This document shows positions 1-9,553 of a stretch of DNA of 17,023 nucleotides, in pieces; positions within the stretch are counted from its first letter, which is position 1; every line of letters begins with the position of its first letter. A program made the translations under genes and the position numbers. The stretch spans positions 1 to 17,023 of the forward strand of contig CALGAN010000072.1 of NCBI GenBank assembly GCA_937951875.1, in the 5' to 3' direction. The notes under the pieces are model-generated. The model did not search any database, was not told where the DNA came from, and was given only the letters and a program-made list of their open reading frames with translations. This DNA comes from an uncultured Alkalilimnicola sp. (lineage in GTDB: Bacteria; Pseudomonadota; Gammaproteobacteria; Nitrococcales; AK92).

Positions 1-1036
1 GGCAGGCGCTCAAGCCCTCGACCAGCACCAGTCGCGCCACCGTCGGCCGCCGTTCCGAGCGGCGCTCGCCGCGTCCCGCCAGCGCCTGGCGAAAGCGCAC
101 GTACATGTCGCGCTGCATGCGGGTCGACAGCGGACCAGGGCCGGCGGCAAGCGTCTCGACGCTGTGGGCGATATGCGCGTCGATGGTGCCGATCAGCTGC
201 TCCAGGTCGAGCACCCGCGCTTCGCGCAGCGGCGGCAGTCTGACGTTTTGCGGCAGATAGCGGGCCGGGAAGTCGGAGGCGAGGTCGACCGCGAATCGTC
301 CGGCCAGCTCGGCCGGTCGCTGCGGGACTCTGATCTGCACGAAGTTGAGCCAGCGGCCGAGGCGCCGGTACAGCTCCTCGGCCTCGCCCTGCATCAGGTG
401 ATACGGATTGGCCATGGCCAGAACCGCTACCCGCAGATAGGCTTGCTTGATGGACAGCGCCGTCTCCTCGGCGTCGCGGCAGGCTTCGATCGGCTGCGAC
501 AGCAGCCGGGCGGTCTCGGCGTTGCGATAGAGGGTGTGGAGGTCGTGCCACAGCTGCGGCGGCTCGGGTACGTACACCCGATAGCATTCCAGCAGCGCCC
601 GCCCCAGGCCGAGGATGGCCCGCTGGATGCTCAGCTGCAGGGCGAGCGGCGCCGGCGCGCGGGCATGCCGCTCCCATAGCTCGGCTTGTTCGTTGGCCGC
701 GATCTTGAAGCCGGCGGCGAGCTCCAGATAGAGCTGGCGTACCAGCTCAGCGGTGCGCTGCTCGTCCTCGGTCAGCGGCAGCGGGCTGTTCTTGTAGCGC
801 GCTACCAGCATCGCGCAGGCGTCGTTGACCGCGGGCCGCAGCCGCTCAGTCAGCTCGAAACGCGCGCCCACCGGGACGAGGCGGCGGTTGAGCTCTTGCA
901 GAACGTCCCGCAGGGACGCGCCGAAGGCCTCGGCGTCACCTCTCGGCAAGTCTTCGAGCCAGGCGGACAGCTCCTTGTCCGTTTTGCCGCTCGCCGCCTG
1001 GCTTTGGGACGGCGTGGTCAAGCGCAACAGCTTCAT
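1..1036 (-). CDS. Partial protein resembling PilZ-associated 'molecular chaperone' family (C-terminus off window)
   Basis: The open frame runs from an ATG at 1036 through the left edge of the window, giving 345 codons. An in-frame TGA lies eight codons upstream (1061-1063) with no other ATG, GTG or TTG between, and a GGAG element sits about 13 nt before the ATG, so the start is well fixed. The visible protein is mainly helical and hydrophilic, with no signal peptide or membrane segment. Segments such as AWLEDLPRG, LQELNRRLVP, ERLRPAV and FKIAANE follow the pattern I recall from pseudomonad proteins annotated 'molecular chaperone' or PilZ-domain protein, in which a long alpha-helical region precedes a C-terminal PilZ (c-di-GMP-binding) domain. 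That domain would lie outside the window, so the function is inferred from family resemblance only. The gene is divergent from sucA. Confidence 0.6.
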   Translation of the reverse strand, partial: MKLLRLTTPSQSQAASGKTDKELSAWLEDLPRGDAEAFGASLRDVLQELNRRLVPVGARFELTERLRPAVNDACAMLVARYKNSPLPLTEDEQRTAELVRQLYLELAAGFKIAANEQAELWERHARAPAPLALQLSIQRAILGLGRALLECYRVYVPEPPQLWHDLHTLYRNAETARLLSQPIEACRDAEETALSIKQAYLRVAVLAMANPYHLMQGEAEELYRRLGRWLNFVQIRVPQRPAELAGRFAVDLASDFPARYLPQNVRLPPLREARVLDLEQLIGTIDAHIAHSVETLAAGPGPLSTRMQRDMYVRFRQALAGRGERRSERRPTVARLVLVEGLSAC

Positions 1037-1733
1037 GTGCTCAAAGGATCTCCGCGGGCTTCAGCGCACGCGCATCTTCGGCTTTTCATCGCTACGTTGA
1101 GATAGGCGCATGTTCTGATTCGCCAAGGAAGGCTAGCACATTCCCGATATGGGTGTCGGGGCGGCGCAAGCGACTGGTCCAGCGTCCGTTCTAGGGGCTG
1201 CGCGGTTGCGGCTACAAGGCAGGAAGCGTATGGTATTCAGCGCCGCGCCGGTCGGTCCGGTCGGGACGGCGCGCGCGCCAGGGGACGATTGGTAAACCGA
1301 CCGTTTCCTGCTTTTTCTAACCTCTTGATGAGCTTTAGTGGGTCAATGCAGGTCTTCGGACTCGAAGCCCGAGCTAGGTGCGATTTCCCTGTGCGGTCGG
1401 CACTGGAGGATCGCCCGTAGCCATGCGAGATCCGGTGGACCGCCCCATCGTCGGCCTCGGGGAACTGGGGGGCCCGTCCCAGCAGCACGGTTGTTTCGTC
1501 ATTCCTCGCATTTGGGAGCTGGTTCCGCCGCTAGGATTTCCCGCCGACGACATTAGAACAACAAACAACAAACTATATAAGCGCGTTAGAGCATCCAGTG
1601 CCCACGGTGGCAGGCCGATGCCCGACCAAGCATTCGGCTTTGGCCGCTACCGCGAGCCGCATCCGCATGCCGCCTCAAAAGGGCGGCGGCGTGTCCCAGT
1701 TGTCCCACGAACCCAGGGTCCAGGTGATATCCG
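1037..1733. other. 697-bp intergenic region without a convincing gene
   Basis: This region separates the divergent partial gene at 1-1036 from sucA. Short open frames on both strands have no recognisable domain, no good ribosome binding site and low-complexity Arg/Pro/Gly composition, so I treat them as chance. A short imperfect hairpin lies at 1143-1160 (CCCGAT / GTCGGG arms). An AT-rich patch at about 1551-1580 stands out from the GC-rich surroundings and carries the likely sucA promoter. I found no tRNA or recognisable riboswitch. Confidence 0.6.
1553..1581 (+). promoter_or_regulatory. Candidate sigma-70-like promoter for sucA-sucB-lpd
   Basis: TTAGAA at 1553-1558 and TATAAG at 1576-1581 are separated by 17 nt inside an AT-rich patch containing repeated ACAACAA. 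This would give a leader of roughly 145 nt before sucA. The assignment rests on spacing and local base composition only. Confidence 0.35.
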
Positions 1734-4583
1734 ATGAAAGGCCTGTTCGAACAATTCCTGCGCAACTCCTACCTCAGTGGCGCAAACGCAGCGTTCCTTG
1801 AGGAACTATACGAGGCCTATCTGCGCGACGCAGATGCCGTGCCCAGCGACTGGCGCATGTACTTCCAAGGCCTGGAGGCCGGGGATATGCGTCGCGCCAA
1901 GGATATCCCCCATGGCCCGGTGCGCGAGGAATTCGTGCAGCGGGCTCGCGCCGCCGGCCGCCGGCCGATGGCGCTGGTGCAGGTGCAAAACCTCACGCCC
2001 GAGGCGGCGGAGAAGCAGGCCGCGGTGCTGCGCCTGATCAACGCCTACCGCGTGCGCGGCCACCAGGTGGCCAACGTCGAGCCGCTGGGGCTGCGCGAGG
2101 TCGAACCGGTTCCCGATCTCGATCCGGCCTTCCACAATCTCACCGAAGCCGACATGGACCGGTCGTTCAACACCGGCTCCCTGTTCACCGACGAGCAGCT
2201 GCCGCTGCGCGAGATCATCGCCCTGGTCAAGGACGTGTACGCCGGCACCATCGGCTCGGAGTACATGCACATCACCGACACGGTGGAGAAGCGCTGGATC
2301 CAGGAGCGGCTGGAGCGCCCGCGCGGTCGCTTCGGCTATAGCGCCGAGCAGAAGAAGCTGATCCTGGACCGCCTCACCGCCGCCGAGGGCCTGGAGCGCT
2401 ACCTCAACAGCAAGTACGTGGGCCAGAAGCGCTTCTCGCTGGAGGGCGGCGAAGCGCTGATCCCCATGCTGGACCACTTGATCCAGCGCGCCGGCTCGCA
2501 GGGCATCAAGGAGTGCGTGATGGGCATGGCCCACCGCGGCCGCCTGAACGTGCTGGTGAACATCCTGGGCAAGAACCCGACCGACCTGTTCGCCGAGTTC
2601 GAGGGCAAGTACAAGTACACGACCAGCTCCGGCGACGTGAAGTACCACATGGGCTACTCGTCGGACATCGCCACCCCGGGCGGTTCGCTGCACCTGGCCC
2701 TGGCCTTCAACCCGTCGCACCTGGAAATCGTCGACCCGGTGGTGGAGGGCTCGGCGCGCGCCCGCATGCAGCGCCGCAAGGACCCCAAGGGCGAGGAAGT
2801 GCTGCCGGTGCTGATCCACGGCGACGCCGCCTTCGCCGGCCAGGGCGTGGTGATGGAGACCTTCCAGCTGTCGCAGGCGCGTGGCTTCTACACCGGCGGC
2901 ACGGTCCACATCATCATCAACAACCAGATCGGTTTCACCACCAGCAACCCGCTGGATGCCCGCTCCACCTTCTACGCCACGGAAGTGGCCAAGATGGTGC
3001 AGGCGCCGATCTTCCACGTGAACGGCGACGACCCCGAGGCGGTGCTGTTCGTCACCGAGATCGCGCTCGACTTCCGTCAGCGCTTCAAGAAGGACGTGGT
3101 GATCGACCTGATCTGCTATCGCCGCCACGGCCATAACGAGGCGGACGAGCCGTCGGCCACCCAGCCGGTGATGTACCGCAAGATCAAGGCGCACACCCCG
3201 GTGCGCGAGCTCTACGCCAAGAAGCTGGAGAGCGAGGGCGTGATCGCCCCGGGCGAGGCCGACCAGCTCAACGAGGCCTACCGCACGGCCCTGGACGAAG
3301 GGCGGATCGTGGCGCGCAACATCCTCGAGAACGTGCCGCCCAACGAGTTCACCGTCGACTGGACGCCCTATCTCAACGCCAAGCGCTGGGACGAGCAGGT
3401 CGACACCACCCTGCCGGTGGCCAAGATCCGCGAGCTGCAGGAGCGGCTGCAGCAGCTGCCCGAGGGCTTCGAGCTCAACCCGCGCGTGGCGGCGATCTAC
3501 GAGAGCCGGCGCAAGATGGCGGCTGGCGCGTTGGCGCTGGACTGGGGCTTCGCCGAGACCATGGCCTACGCCGGGCTACTCAGCGAGGGCTACAAGGTGC
3601 GCATCACCGGCCAGGACGTTGGCCGCGGCACCTTCTTCCATCGCCATGCCGTGCTGCATCACGCCGCCGACGGCAGCACCTATGTGCCGCTCAAGAGCGT
3701 GACCACGGACGGCAGCGACTTCCAGATCTTCGACTCGGTGCTGTCGGAGGAGGCGGTGCTCGGCTTCGAGTACGGCTACGCCACCGCCGACCCCAACACG
3801 CTGGTGATCTGGGAGGCGCAGTTCGGTGACTTCGCCAACGGCGCGCAGGTGGTGATCGACCAGTTCATCACCTCCGGCGAGGCCAAGTGGGGCCGGCTGT
3901 GCGGCCTGACCATGTTCCTGCCCCACGGCTACGAGGGCCAGGGTCCGGAGCACTCCTCGGCGCGTCTGGAGCGCTTCCTGCAGCTGTGCGCCGAGCACAA
4001 CATCCAGGTGGTGGTGCCGTCCACGCCGGCGCAGCATTTCCACATGATCCGCCGGCAGATGAAGCGCTTCTACCGCAAGCCGCTGGTGGTGATGACGCCG
4101 AAGAGCCTGCTGCGTCACAAGCTATCGGTGTCGACCCTGGACGATCTGGCCAACGGCAGCTTCCAGCTGATCATCGACGAGATCGACGACATCAAGCCGC
4201 AGAACGTCGAGCGCGTGGTGCTGTGCAGCGGCAAGGTCTACTTCGACCTGCTCGAGGAGCGGCGGCAGCGGCAGATCGACAACATCGCGCTGGTGCGCAT
4301 CGAGCAGCTCTATCCGTTCCCGGAGGAGCAGCTCAAGCAACTGTTGCGCAAGCGCTATGCCAACGCCAAGCAGGTGATGTGGTGCCAGGAAGAGCCGAAG
4401 AACCAGGGGGCGTGGTACTCCACCGCTCATCATTTCTGGAACTGCAAGCGGCCTGAGCAGACCCTGCTCTACGCCGGCCGCGAGGCTTCGGCGGCGCCGG
4501 CCGTCGGCTACTCGACGCTGCACTACAAGCAGCAGCGGCAGTTGGTCGACGACGCCCTGAACCTGAACTACAGCGAACAGTAA
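1734..4583 (+). CDS. sucA: 2-oxoglutarate dehydrogenase E1 component (SucA)
   Basis: SucA is the thiamine-diphosphate-dependent E1 subunit that decarboxylates 2-oxoglutarate and transfers the succinyl group to lipoyl-E2 in the cytoplasmic TCA-cycle complex. At 949 aa it is close to the E. coli length. The N-terminus (SYLSGANAAFLEELYEAYL) matches the conserved E1o start and supports the ATG at 1734; AGGTGA at 1722-1727 lies 6 nt upstream. HRGRLNVLVN lies near residue 265. The ThDP-binding region begins GDAAFAGQG near residue 362 and continues to INNQIGFTTSNP. RRHGHNEADEPSATQP lies near 463-478, and the transketolase-like C-terminal half includes GPEHSSARLERF near 735-747. sucB follows after 41 nt, so the two are probably co-transcribed. 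No frameshift or missing motif was seen. Confidence 0.98.
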   Translation: MKGLFEQFLRNSYLSGANAAFLEELYEAYLRDADAVPSDWRMYFQGLEAGDMRRAKDIPHGPVREEFVQRARAAGRRPMALVQVQNLTPEAAEKQAAVLRLINAYRVRGHQVANVEPLGLREVEPVPDLDPAFHNLTEADMDRSFNTGSLFTDEQLPLREIIALVKDVYAGTIGSEYMHITDTVEKRWIQERLERPRGRFGYSAEQKKLILDRLTAAEGLERYLNSKYVGQKRFSLEGGEALIPMLDHLIQRAGSQGIKECVMGMAHRGRLNVLVNILGKNPTDLFAEFEGKYKYTTSSGDVKYHMGYSSDIATPGGSLHLALAFNPSHLEIVDPVVEGSARARMQRRKDPKGEEVLPVLIHGDAAFAGQGVVMETFQLSQARGFYTGGTVHIIINNQIGFTTSNPLDARSTFYATEVAKMVQAPIFHVNGDDPEAVLFVTEIALDFRQRFKKDVVIDLICYRRHGHNEADEPSATQPVMYRKIKAHTPVRELYAKKLESEGVIAPGEADQLNEAYRTALDEGRIVARNILENVPPNEFTVDWTPYLNAKRWDEQVDTTLPVAKIRELQERLQQLPEGFELNPRVAAIYESRRKMAAGALALDWGFAETMAYAGLLSEGYKVRITGQDVGRGTFFHRHAVLHHAADGSTYVPLKSVTTDGSDFQIFDSVLSEEAVLGFEYGYATADPNTLVIWEAQFGDFANGAQVVIDQFITSGEAKWGRLCGLTMFLPHGYEGQGPEHSSARLERFLQLCAEHNIQVVVPSTPAQHFHMIRRQMKRFYRKPLVVMTPKSLLRHKLSVSTLDDLANGSFQLIIDEIDDIKPQNVERVVLCSGKVYFDLLEERRQRQIDNIALVRIEQLYPFPEEQLKQLLRKRYANAKQVMWCQEEPKNQGAWYSTAHHFWNCKRPEQTLLYAGREASAAPAVGYSTLHYKQQRQLVDDALNLNYSEQ

Positions 4584-4624
4584 TTGCAGACGCCAGCAGC
4601 GCCTGGGTCTAAAGTGAGGAATCC

Positions 4625-5914
<1,290 letters not shown>

Positions 5915-5938
5915 AGCGCGAGCGATACGGAGGGGACA

Positions 5939-7363
5939 ATGAAGGAATTCGACGTAATCGTCATCGGCGCTGGCCCGGCGGGCTATGTCGCCGCCATCCG
6001 TTGCGCTCAGCTGGGGCTGAACACGGCGGTGATCGAGGGCTACCGCAACAAGAACGGCGAGCCGACCCTGGGCGGCACCTGCCTCAACGTGGGCTGCATC
6101 CCGTCCAAGGCCCTGCTCGATTCCTCCGAGCAGTACCATCGCGTCAAGGACACGCTGCCGGCGCATGGCATCAAGGTCGATAACGTCTCCCTGGACGTCA
6201 AGGCCATGATCGCCCGCAAGGACGCCGTGGTGCGGGACATGGTCGGCGGCGTCAAGCAGCTGTTCCAGGCCAACAAGATCACCTGGCTGCAGGGCCACGG
6301 CAAGCTGCTGGACGGGAACAAGACGGTGCTGTTCACCCCGCACGAGGGCGAACCGGAGAAGATCCGCGCCGCCAACGTCATCCTGGCCACTGGCTCGCGG
6401 CCGATCGAGATCCCGGCGGCGCCGCTCGACGGCGAGCGCATCGTCGACTCCAGCGGCGCGCTGGAGTTCACCGAGGTCCCCAAGCGGCTGGGCGTGATCG
6501 GCGCCGGCGTGATCGGCCTGGAAATGGGCAGCGTCTGGAACCGGCTCGGTTCCAAGGTGGTGCTGCTGGAGGCGCAGAGCACCTTCCTCGCCGCCGCCGA
6601 CACCCGCATCGCCCGCGAGGCGCAGAAGCAGTTCGAGAAGCAGGGTCTGGAGATCCGCCTCGGCGCCCGCGTGACTGGCGTCAAGACCACCAAGACCGCC
6701 GTCACCGTGTCCTACGAGGACGCTAACGGCCAGGGCAGCATCCAGGTGGACAAGCTGATCGTCGCGGTCGGCCGCCGTCCGTACACCGACGGCCTGTTCG
6801 CGGACGAGGCGCAGCTGCTGCTCGACGAGCGCGGCTACATCCACGTCGACGACCACTGCCGCACCAACATCCCCGGCGTGTACGCCGTGGGCGACGTGGT
6901 GCGCGGCCCGATGCTGGCCCACAAGGGCTCGGAGGAGGGCGTGATGGTGGCGGAGATCATCGCCGGCAAGTTCGGCCACGTGAACTACGACACCATCCCC
7001 TGGGTGATCTACACCGATCCGGAGATCGCCTGGGTCGGCAAGACCGAGCAGGCCCTCAAGGCGGCCGGGGTGCCGATCAAGAGCGGTACCTTCAACTTCG
7101 CCGCCAACGGCCGGGCGCGGGCCATGGAGCACGGCATCGGCCTGGTGAAGGTGATCGCCCACGCCGAGACCGACAAGATCCTGGGCGTGCACATCGTCGG
7201 CCCGATGGCGTCCGAGCTGATCGCCGAGGCCGTGCTGGCCATGGAGTACGGCGCCAGCTCCGAGGATCTGGCGCGCACCGTGCACGCGCACCCGACGCTG
7301 TCGGAGGCGGTGCGCGAAGCGGCCTTGTCGGTGTCCAAGTCGGCCATCCACAAGGCCAACTGA
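5939..7363 (+). CDS. lpd: Dihydrolipoamide dehydrogenase E3 component
   Basis: Lpd is the FAD-dependent E3 that reoxidises dihydrolipoamide with NAD+. The 474-aa protein has the N-terminal FAD motif VIVIGAGPAGY (residues 6-16), the redox disulfide GGTCLNVGCIPSK with C48 and C53, an NAD-binding GVIGAGVIGLEMG motif near residue 184, and a second FAD motif GVYAVGDVVRGPMLAHKG near 312. The C-terminal HAHPTLSE gives the His451-Glu456 catalytic pair. GGAGGGG lies just upstream of the ATG. It is third in the sucA-sucB-lpd operon, so it is probably the E3 for this complex, though it could also serve pyruvate dehydrogenase. A strong terminator follows at 7381-7415. Confidence 0.97.
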   Translation: MKEFDVIVIGAGPAGYVAAIRCAQLGLNTAVIEGYRNKNGEPTLGGTCLNVGCIPSKALLDSSEQYHRVKDTLPAHGIKVDNVSLDVKAMIARKDAVVRDMVGGVKQLFQANKITWLQGHGKLLDGNKTVLFTPHEGEPEKIRAANVILATGSRPIEIPAAPLDGERIVDSSGALEFTEVPKRLGVIGAGVIGLEMGSVWNRLGSKVVLLEAQSTFLAAADTRIAREAQKQFEKQGLEIRLGARVTGVKTTKTAVTVSYEDANGQGSIQVDKLIVAVGRRPYTDGLFADEAQLLLDERGYIHVDDHCRTNIPGVYAVGDVVRGPMLAHKGSEEGVMVAEIIAGKFGHVNYDTIPWVIYTDPEIAWVGKTEQALKAAGVPIKSGTFNFAANGRARAMEHGIGLVKVIAHAETDKILGVHIVGPMASELIAEAVLAMEYGASSEDLARTVHAHPTLSEAVREAALSVSKSAIHKAN

Positions 7364-7380
7364 GCGCATACCGCTCGCGA

Positions 7381-7415
7381 GACGACGCCGGCTTCCATGC
7401 CGGCGTCGTCGTTTT
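7381..7415 (+). terminator. Rho-independent terminator after lpd
   Basis: A perfect 12-bp stem, GACGACGCCGGC (7381-7392) and GCCGGCGTCGTC (7399-7410), encloses the 6-nt loop TTCCAT and is followed by GTTTT. It starts 17 nt after the lpd stop. The T-tract is short, but the stem is very strong. Confidence 0.85.
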
Positions 7416-7555
7416 CGGGGTCGGTTGGCCGGTCCAGGTCAATTCTGGCCGGTTCGAAGGATTGAAAAAACCAATAAGAAAACGAGGCGCAAAGACCCAC
7501 GAAAAAATGCCGCTTCGCCCGCTTTTTGATGGCAGTGCAATGATTTGAAAGGAAT

Positions 7556-7585
7556 TTGGGAAGGGCTTGCGGCATGGGTTACACT
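7556..7585 (+). promoter_or_regulatory. Candidate promoter upstream of the acuI-prpB-prpC operon
   Basis: TTGGGA at 7556-7561 and TACACT at 7580-7585 are spaced by 18 nt and lie about 30 nt before the gene start. Each hexamer matches consensus at four of six positions. The stretch before it (7453-7550) is rich in A-tracts and could bind regulators. A bulged hairpin with CCGG-CCAG arms lies at 7429-7452. The assignment is weak. Confidence 0.25.
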
Positions 7586-7616
7586 TGTGCGCCGCCAGAA
7601 GGAGAGCTCGCTAGCC

Positions 7617-8612
7617 ATGAAAAAATTTAAGGCTTTACGCGTTCATGACGAGCAGGGGCGGAACGTCGCCCGCATCGAGGAACTCAGCGAAACCGATCTG
7701 TCGCCGGGCAACGTCCTGATTCAGGTGTCCTATTCCGACATCAACTACAAGGACGCCCTGGCCGTCACCGGCAAAGGCAAGATTCTGCGCGGCCTGCCGC
7801 GTATTCCCGGCATCGATCTCGCGGGCAAGGTGCTGCGCTCGGAAGACCCCCGCTACAAGGAAGGCGACAGCGTGCTGGTGACCGGCTACGGCGTCGGCGA
7901 GGGGCACGACGGCGGCTTCAGCGAAGTGGTGCGCGTCCAGGCCGATTGGGTGATTCCGCTGCCCCAGGGCCTGAGCGAGCGCGAGGCCATGCAGATCGGC
8001 ACCGCCGGCTTCACCGCCGCGCTCGCCTTGGAGCGCCTGGAGCGCGCCGGCACCCACCCGGCGGCCGGTCCGGTGCTGATCAACGGCGCCACCGGCGGCG
8101 TCGGCAGTCTGGCCATCGACATCTTCAGCAAGGCCGGCTACAGCGTCACCGCCTATACCGGCAAGGCCGACCAGGTCGATTACCTCAAGTCGCTGGGCGC
8201 CGACGAGGTGCTGCTGGCCGACCAGGTGGAACTGGGCAAGCGGCCGCTGGAGTCGGGCCGCTGGGGCGCGGCGGTGGACAGCCTGGGCGGTGACGTGCTG
8301 GCCTGGATGCTCGCCACCACCAAGCCCTGGTGCAACGTGGCCAGCATCGGCCTGGCGGCGGGCACGGCGCTGTCGACCACCGTCATGCCCTTCATCATCC
8401 GCGGCGTGAGCCTGATCGGCATCGACTCTCCGCTGTGTCCGTACGACATCCGCAGCCGCGTGTGGCAGCGCCTGGCGCAGGAGCTCAAGCCACGCCACCT
8501 CGACCGCATCGCCGGCCGCGAAGTGGGGCTGGACGGCATCGTCGACGCTTGCAATGCGCTCATGGCCCGCCAAGTAACGGGTCGTTACCTGGTCAAGATC
8601 GGTGCGGCCTGA
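7617..8612 (+). CDS. acuI: AcuI/YhdH-family quinone oxidoreductase-like protein, probable acrylyl-CoA reductase (NADPH)
   Basis: This zinc-independent medium-chain dehydrogenase of the YhdH/AcuI family reduces acrylyl-CoA to propionyl-CoA with NADPH. The product is 331 aa, typical for the family. SYSDINYKDALAVTG and RIPGIDLAGKV lie in the N-terminal GroES-like domain. The Rossmann nucleotide-binding motif NGATGGVGSLA begins at N156. The C-terminal part includes RGVSLIGIDSPLCP, typical of this family. I chose the ATG at 7617 over an in-frame upstream start at 7545: the family N-terminus begins MKKFKALRV, AAGGAG lies 12 nt before this ATG, and the 24 extra residues look non-coding. prpB starts 29 nt downstream, placing the enzyme in a propionyl-CoA context. 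Substrate identity is inferred from family and neighbours; the symbol acuI is a family-level assignment. Confidence 0.85.
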   Translation: MKKFKALRVHDEQGRNVARIEELSETDLSPGNVLIQVSYSDINYKDALAVTGKGKILRGLPRIPGIDLAGKVLRSEDPRYKEGDSVLVTGYGVGEGHDGGFSEVVRVQADWVIPLPQGLSEREAMQIGTAGFTAALALERLERAGTHPAAGPVLINGATGGVGSLAIDIFSKAGYSVTAYTGKADQVDYLKSLGADEVLLADQVELGKRPLESGRWGAAVDSLGGDVLAWMLATTKPWCNVASIGLAAGTALSTTVMPFIIRGVSLIGIDSPLCPYDIRSRVWQRLAQELKPRHLDRIAGREVGLDGIVDACNALMARQVTGRYLVKIGAA

Positions 8613-8641
8613 GGCGGCCGCACGCCACGAGGAGTCGAACC

Positions 8642-9526
8642 ATGGCAACCATTGAATCGGCCGGCAAGCGCTTTCGCGACGCCCTGGCCGCTGAGCGGCC
8701 GCTGCAGATCGCCGGCACCATCAACGCCTACTCGGCCCTGCTGGCCCAGCGCGCCGGCTTCAAGGCCATCTACCTGTCCGGCGCCGGCGTGGCCAACGCG
8801 TCGTTCGGCCTGCCCGATCTAGGCATCACCATGCTCAACGACGTGGTGGAAGACGCCCGTCGCATCACCGGGGCGGTCGACCTGCCGCTGCTGGTGGACA
8901 TCGACACCGGCTGGGGCAGCGCCTTCAACATCGCTCGCACCATCAAGGAAATGATCCGCGCCGGCGTGGCCGCGGTGCACCTGGAGGATCAGGTGCAGGC
9001 CAAGCGCTGCGGCCACCGGCCCGGCAAGGCGCTGGTGTCCAAGGAGGAAATGGTCGACCGGGTCAAGGCCGCGGTGGACGCGCGCTTCGATGACCAGTTC
9101 TGCATCATGGCCCGCACCGACGCCCACGCCTCGGAGGGGCTGCAGGCGGCCATCGACCGCGCCAACGCCTATGTCGAAGCCGGCGCCGACATGATCTTCG
9201 CCGAGGCGCTCAACACCCTCGATGAGTTCAAGGCTTTCACCGCCGCGGTGCGGGTGCCGGTACTCGCCAACATCACCGAGTTCGGCAAGACGCCGCTGTT
9301 CACCGTGGACGAGCTGCGCGGCGCCGGCGTCGCCATGGTGCTCTATCCGCTGTCGGCGTTCCGCGCCATGAGCAAGGCCGCCGAGGCGGTGTACGGGGCG
9401 ATCCGCCGCGAAGGAACGCAGAAGTCCGTGGTGGAGACGATGCAGACCCGCGCCGAGTTGTACGAGGTGCTGGACTATCACGCGTACGAGCGCAAGCTCG
9501 ACGAGCTTTTTTTCAAAGAGCAGTAA
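8642..9526 (+). CDS. prpB: 2-methylisocitrate lyase (PrpB)
   Basis: PrpB cleaves 2-methylisocitrate to pyruvate and succinate in the 2-methylcitrate cycle. The 294-aa product belongs to the isocitrate lyase/PEP mutase superfamily. The active-site loop KRCGHRPGK places the catalytic cysteine at C123, as in E. coli PrpB. Metal-binding acidic residues appear in LLVDIDTGWG (D86, D88), and LSGAGVANASFGLPDLG lies near residues 45-61. GAGGAG at 8629-8634, 7 nt before the ATG, fixes the start. It lies 29 nt after the acuI-like gene and 27 nt before prpC, indicating one transcript. Confidence 0.97.
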   Translation: MATIESAGKRFRDALAAERPLQIAGTINAYSALLAQRAGFKAIYLSGAGVANASFGLPDLGITMLNDVVEDARRITGAVDLPLLVDIDTGWGSAFNIARTIKEMIRAGVAAVHLEDQVQAKRCGHRPGKALVSKEEMVDRVKAAVDARFDDQFCIMARTDAHASEGLQAAIDRANAYVEAGADMIFAEALNTLDEFKAFTAAVRVPVLANITEFGKTPLFTVDELRGAGVAMVLYPLSAFRAMSKAAEAVYGAIRREGTQKSVVETMQTRAELYEVLDYHAYERKLDELFFKEQ

Positions 9527-9553
9527 ACGATCGATATCGAGGAGAGCTGAATA

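Noticed and set aside
164..1105. Plus-strand open frames at 164-679 and 686-1105
   Set aside because: They are antisense to the continuous minus-strand frame 1-1036, which has a start codon, an upstream GGAG and family-like sequence.
1378..1737. A 119-codon plus-strand open frame upstream of sucA
   Set aside because: No domain, no good ribosome binding site, and it spans the AT-rich promoter-like patch and the sucA ribosome binding site.
1806..3194. A 462-codon minus-strand open frame inside sucA
   Set aside because: Low-complexity antisense shadow of a well-conserved gene.
7557..7572. Possible sigma-54 (-24/-12) promoter before the acuI-prpB-prpC operon, as known for some prp operons
   Set aside because: The GG and GC dinucleotides are 8-9 nt apart instead of 10, and the flanking consensus is poor.
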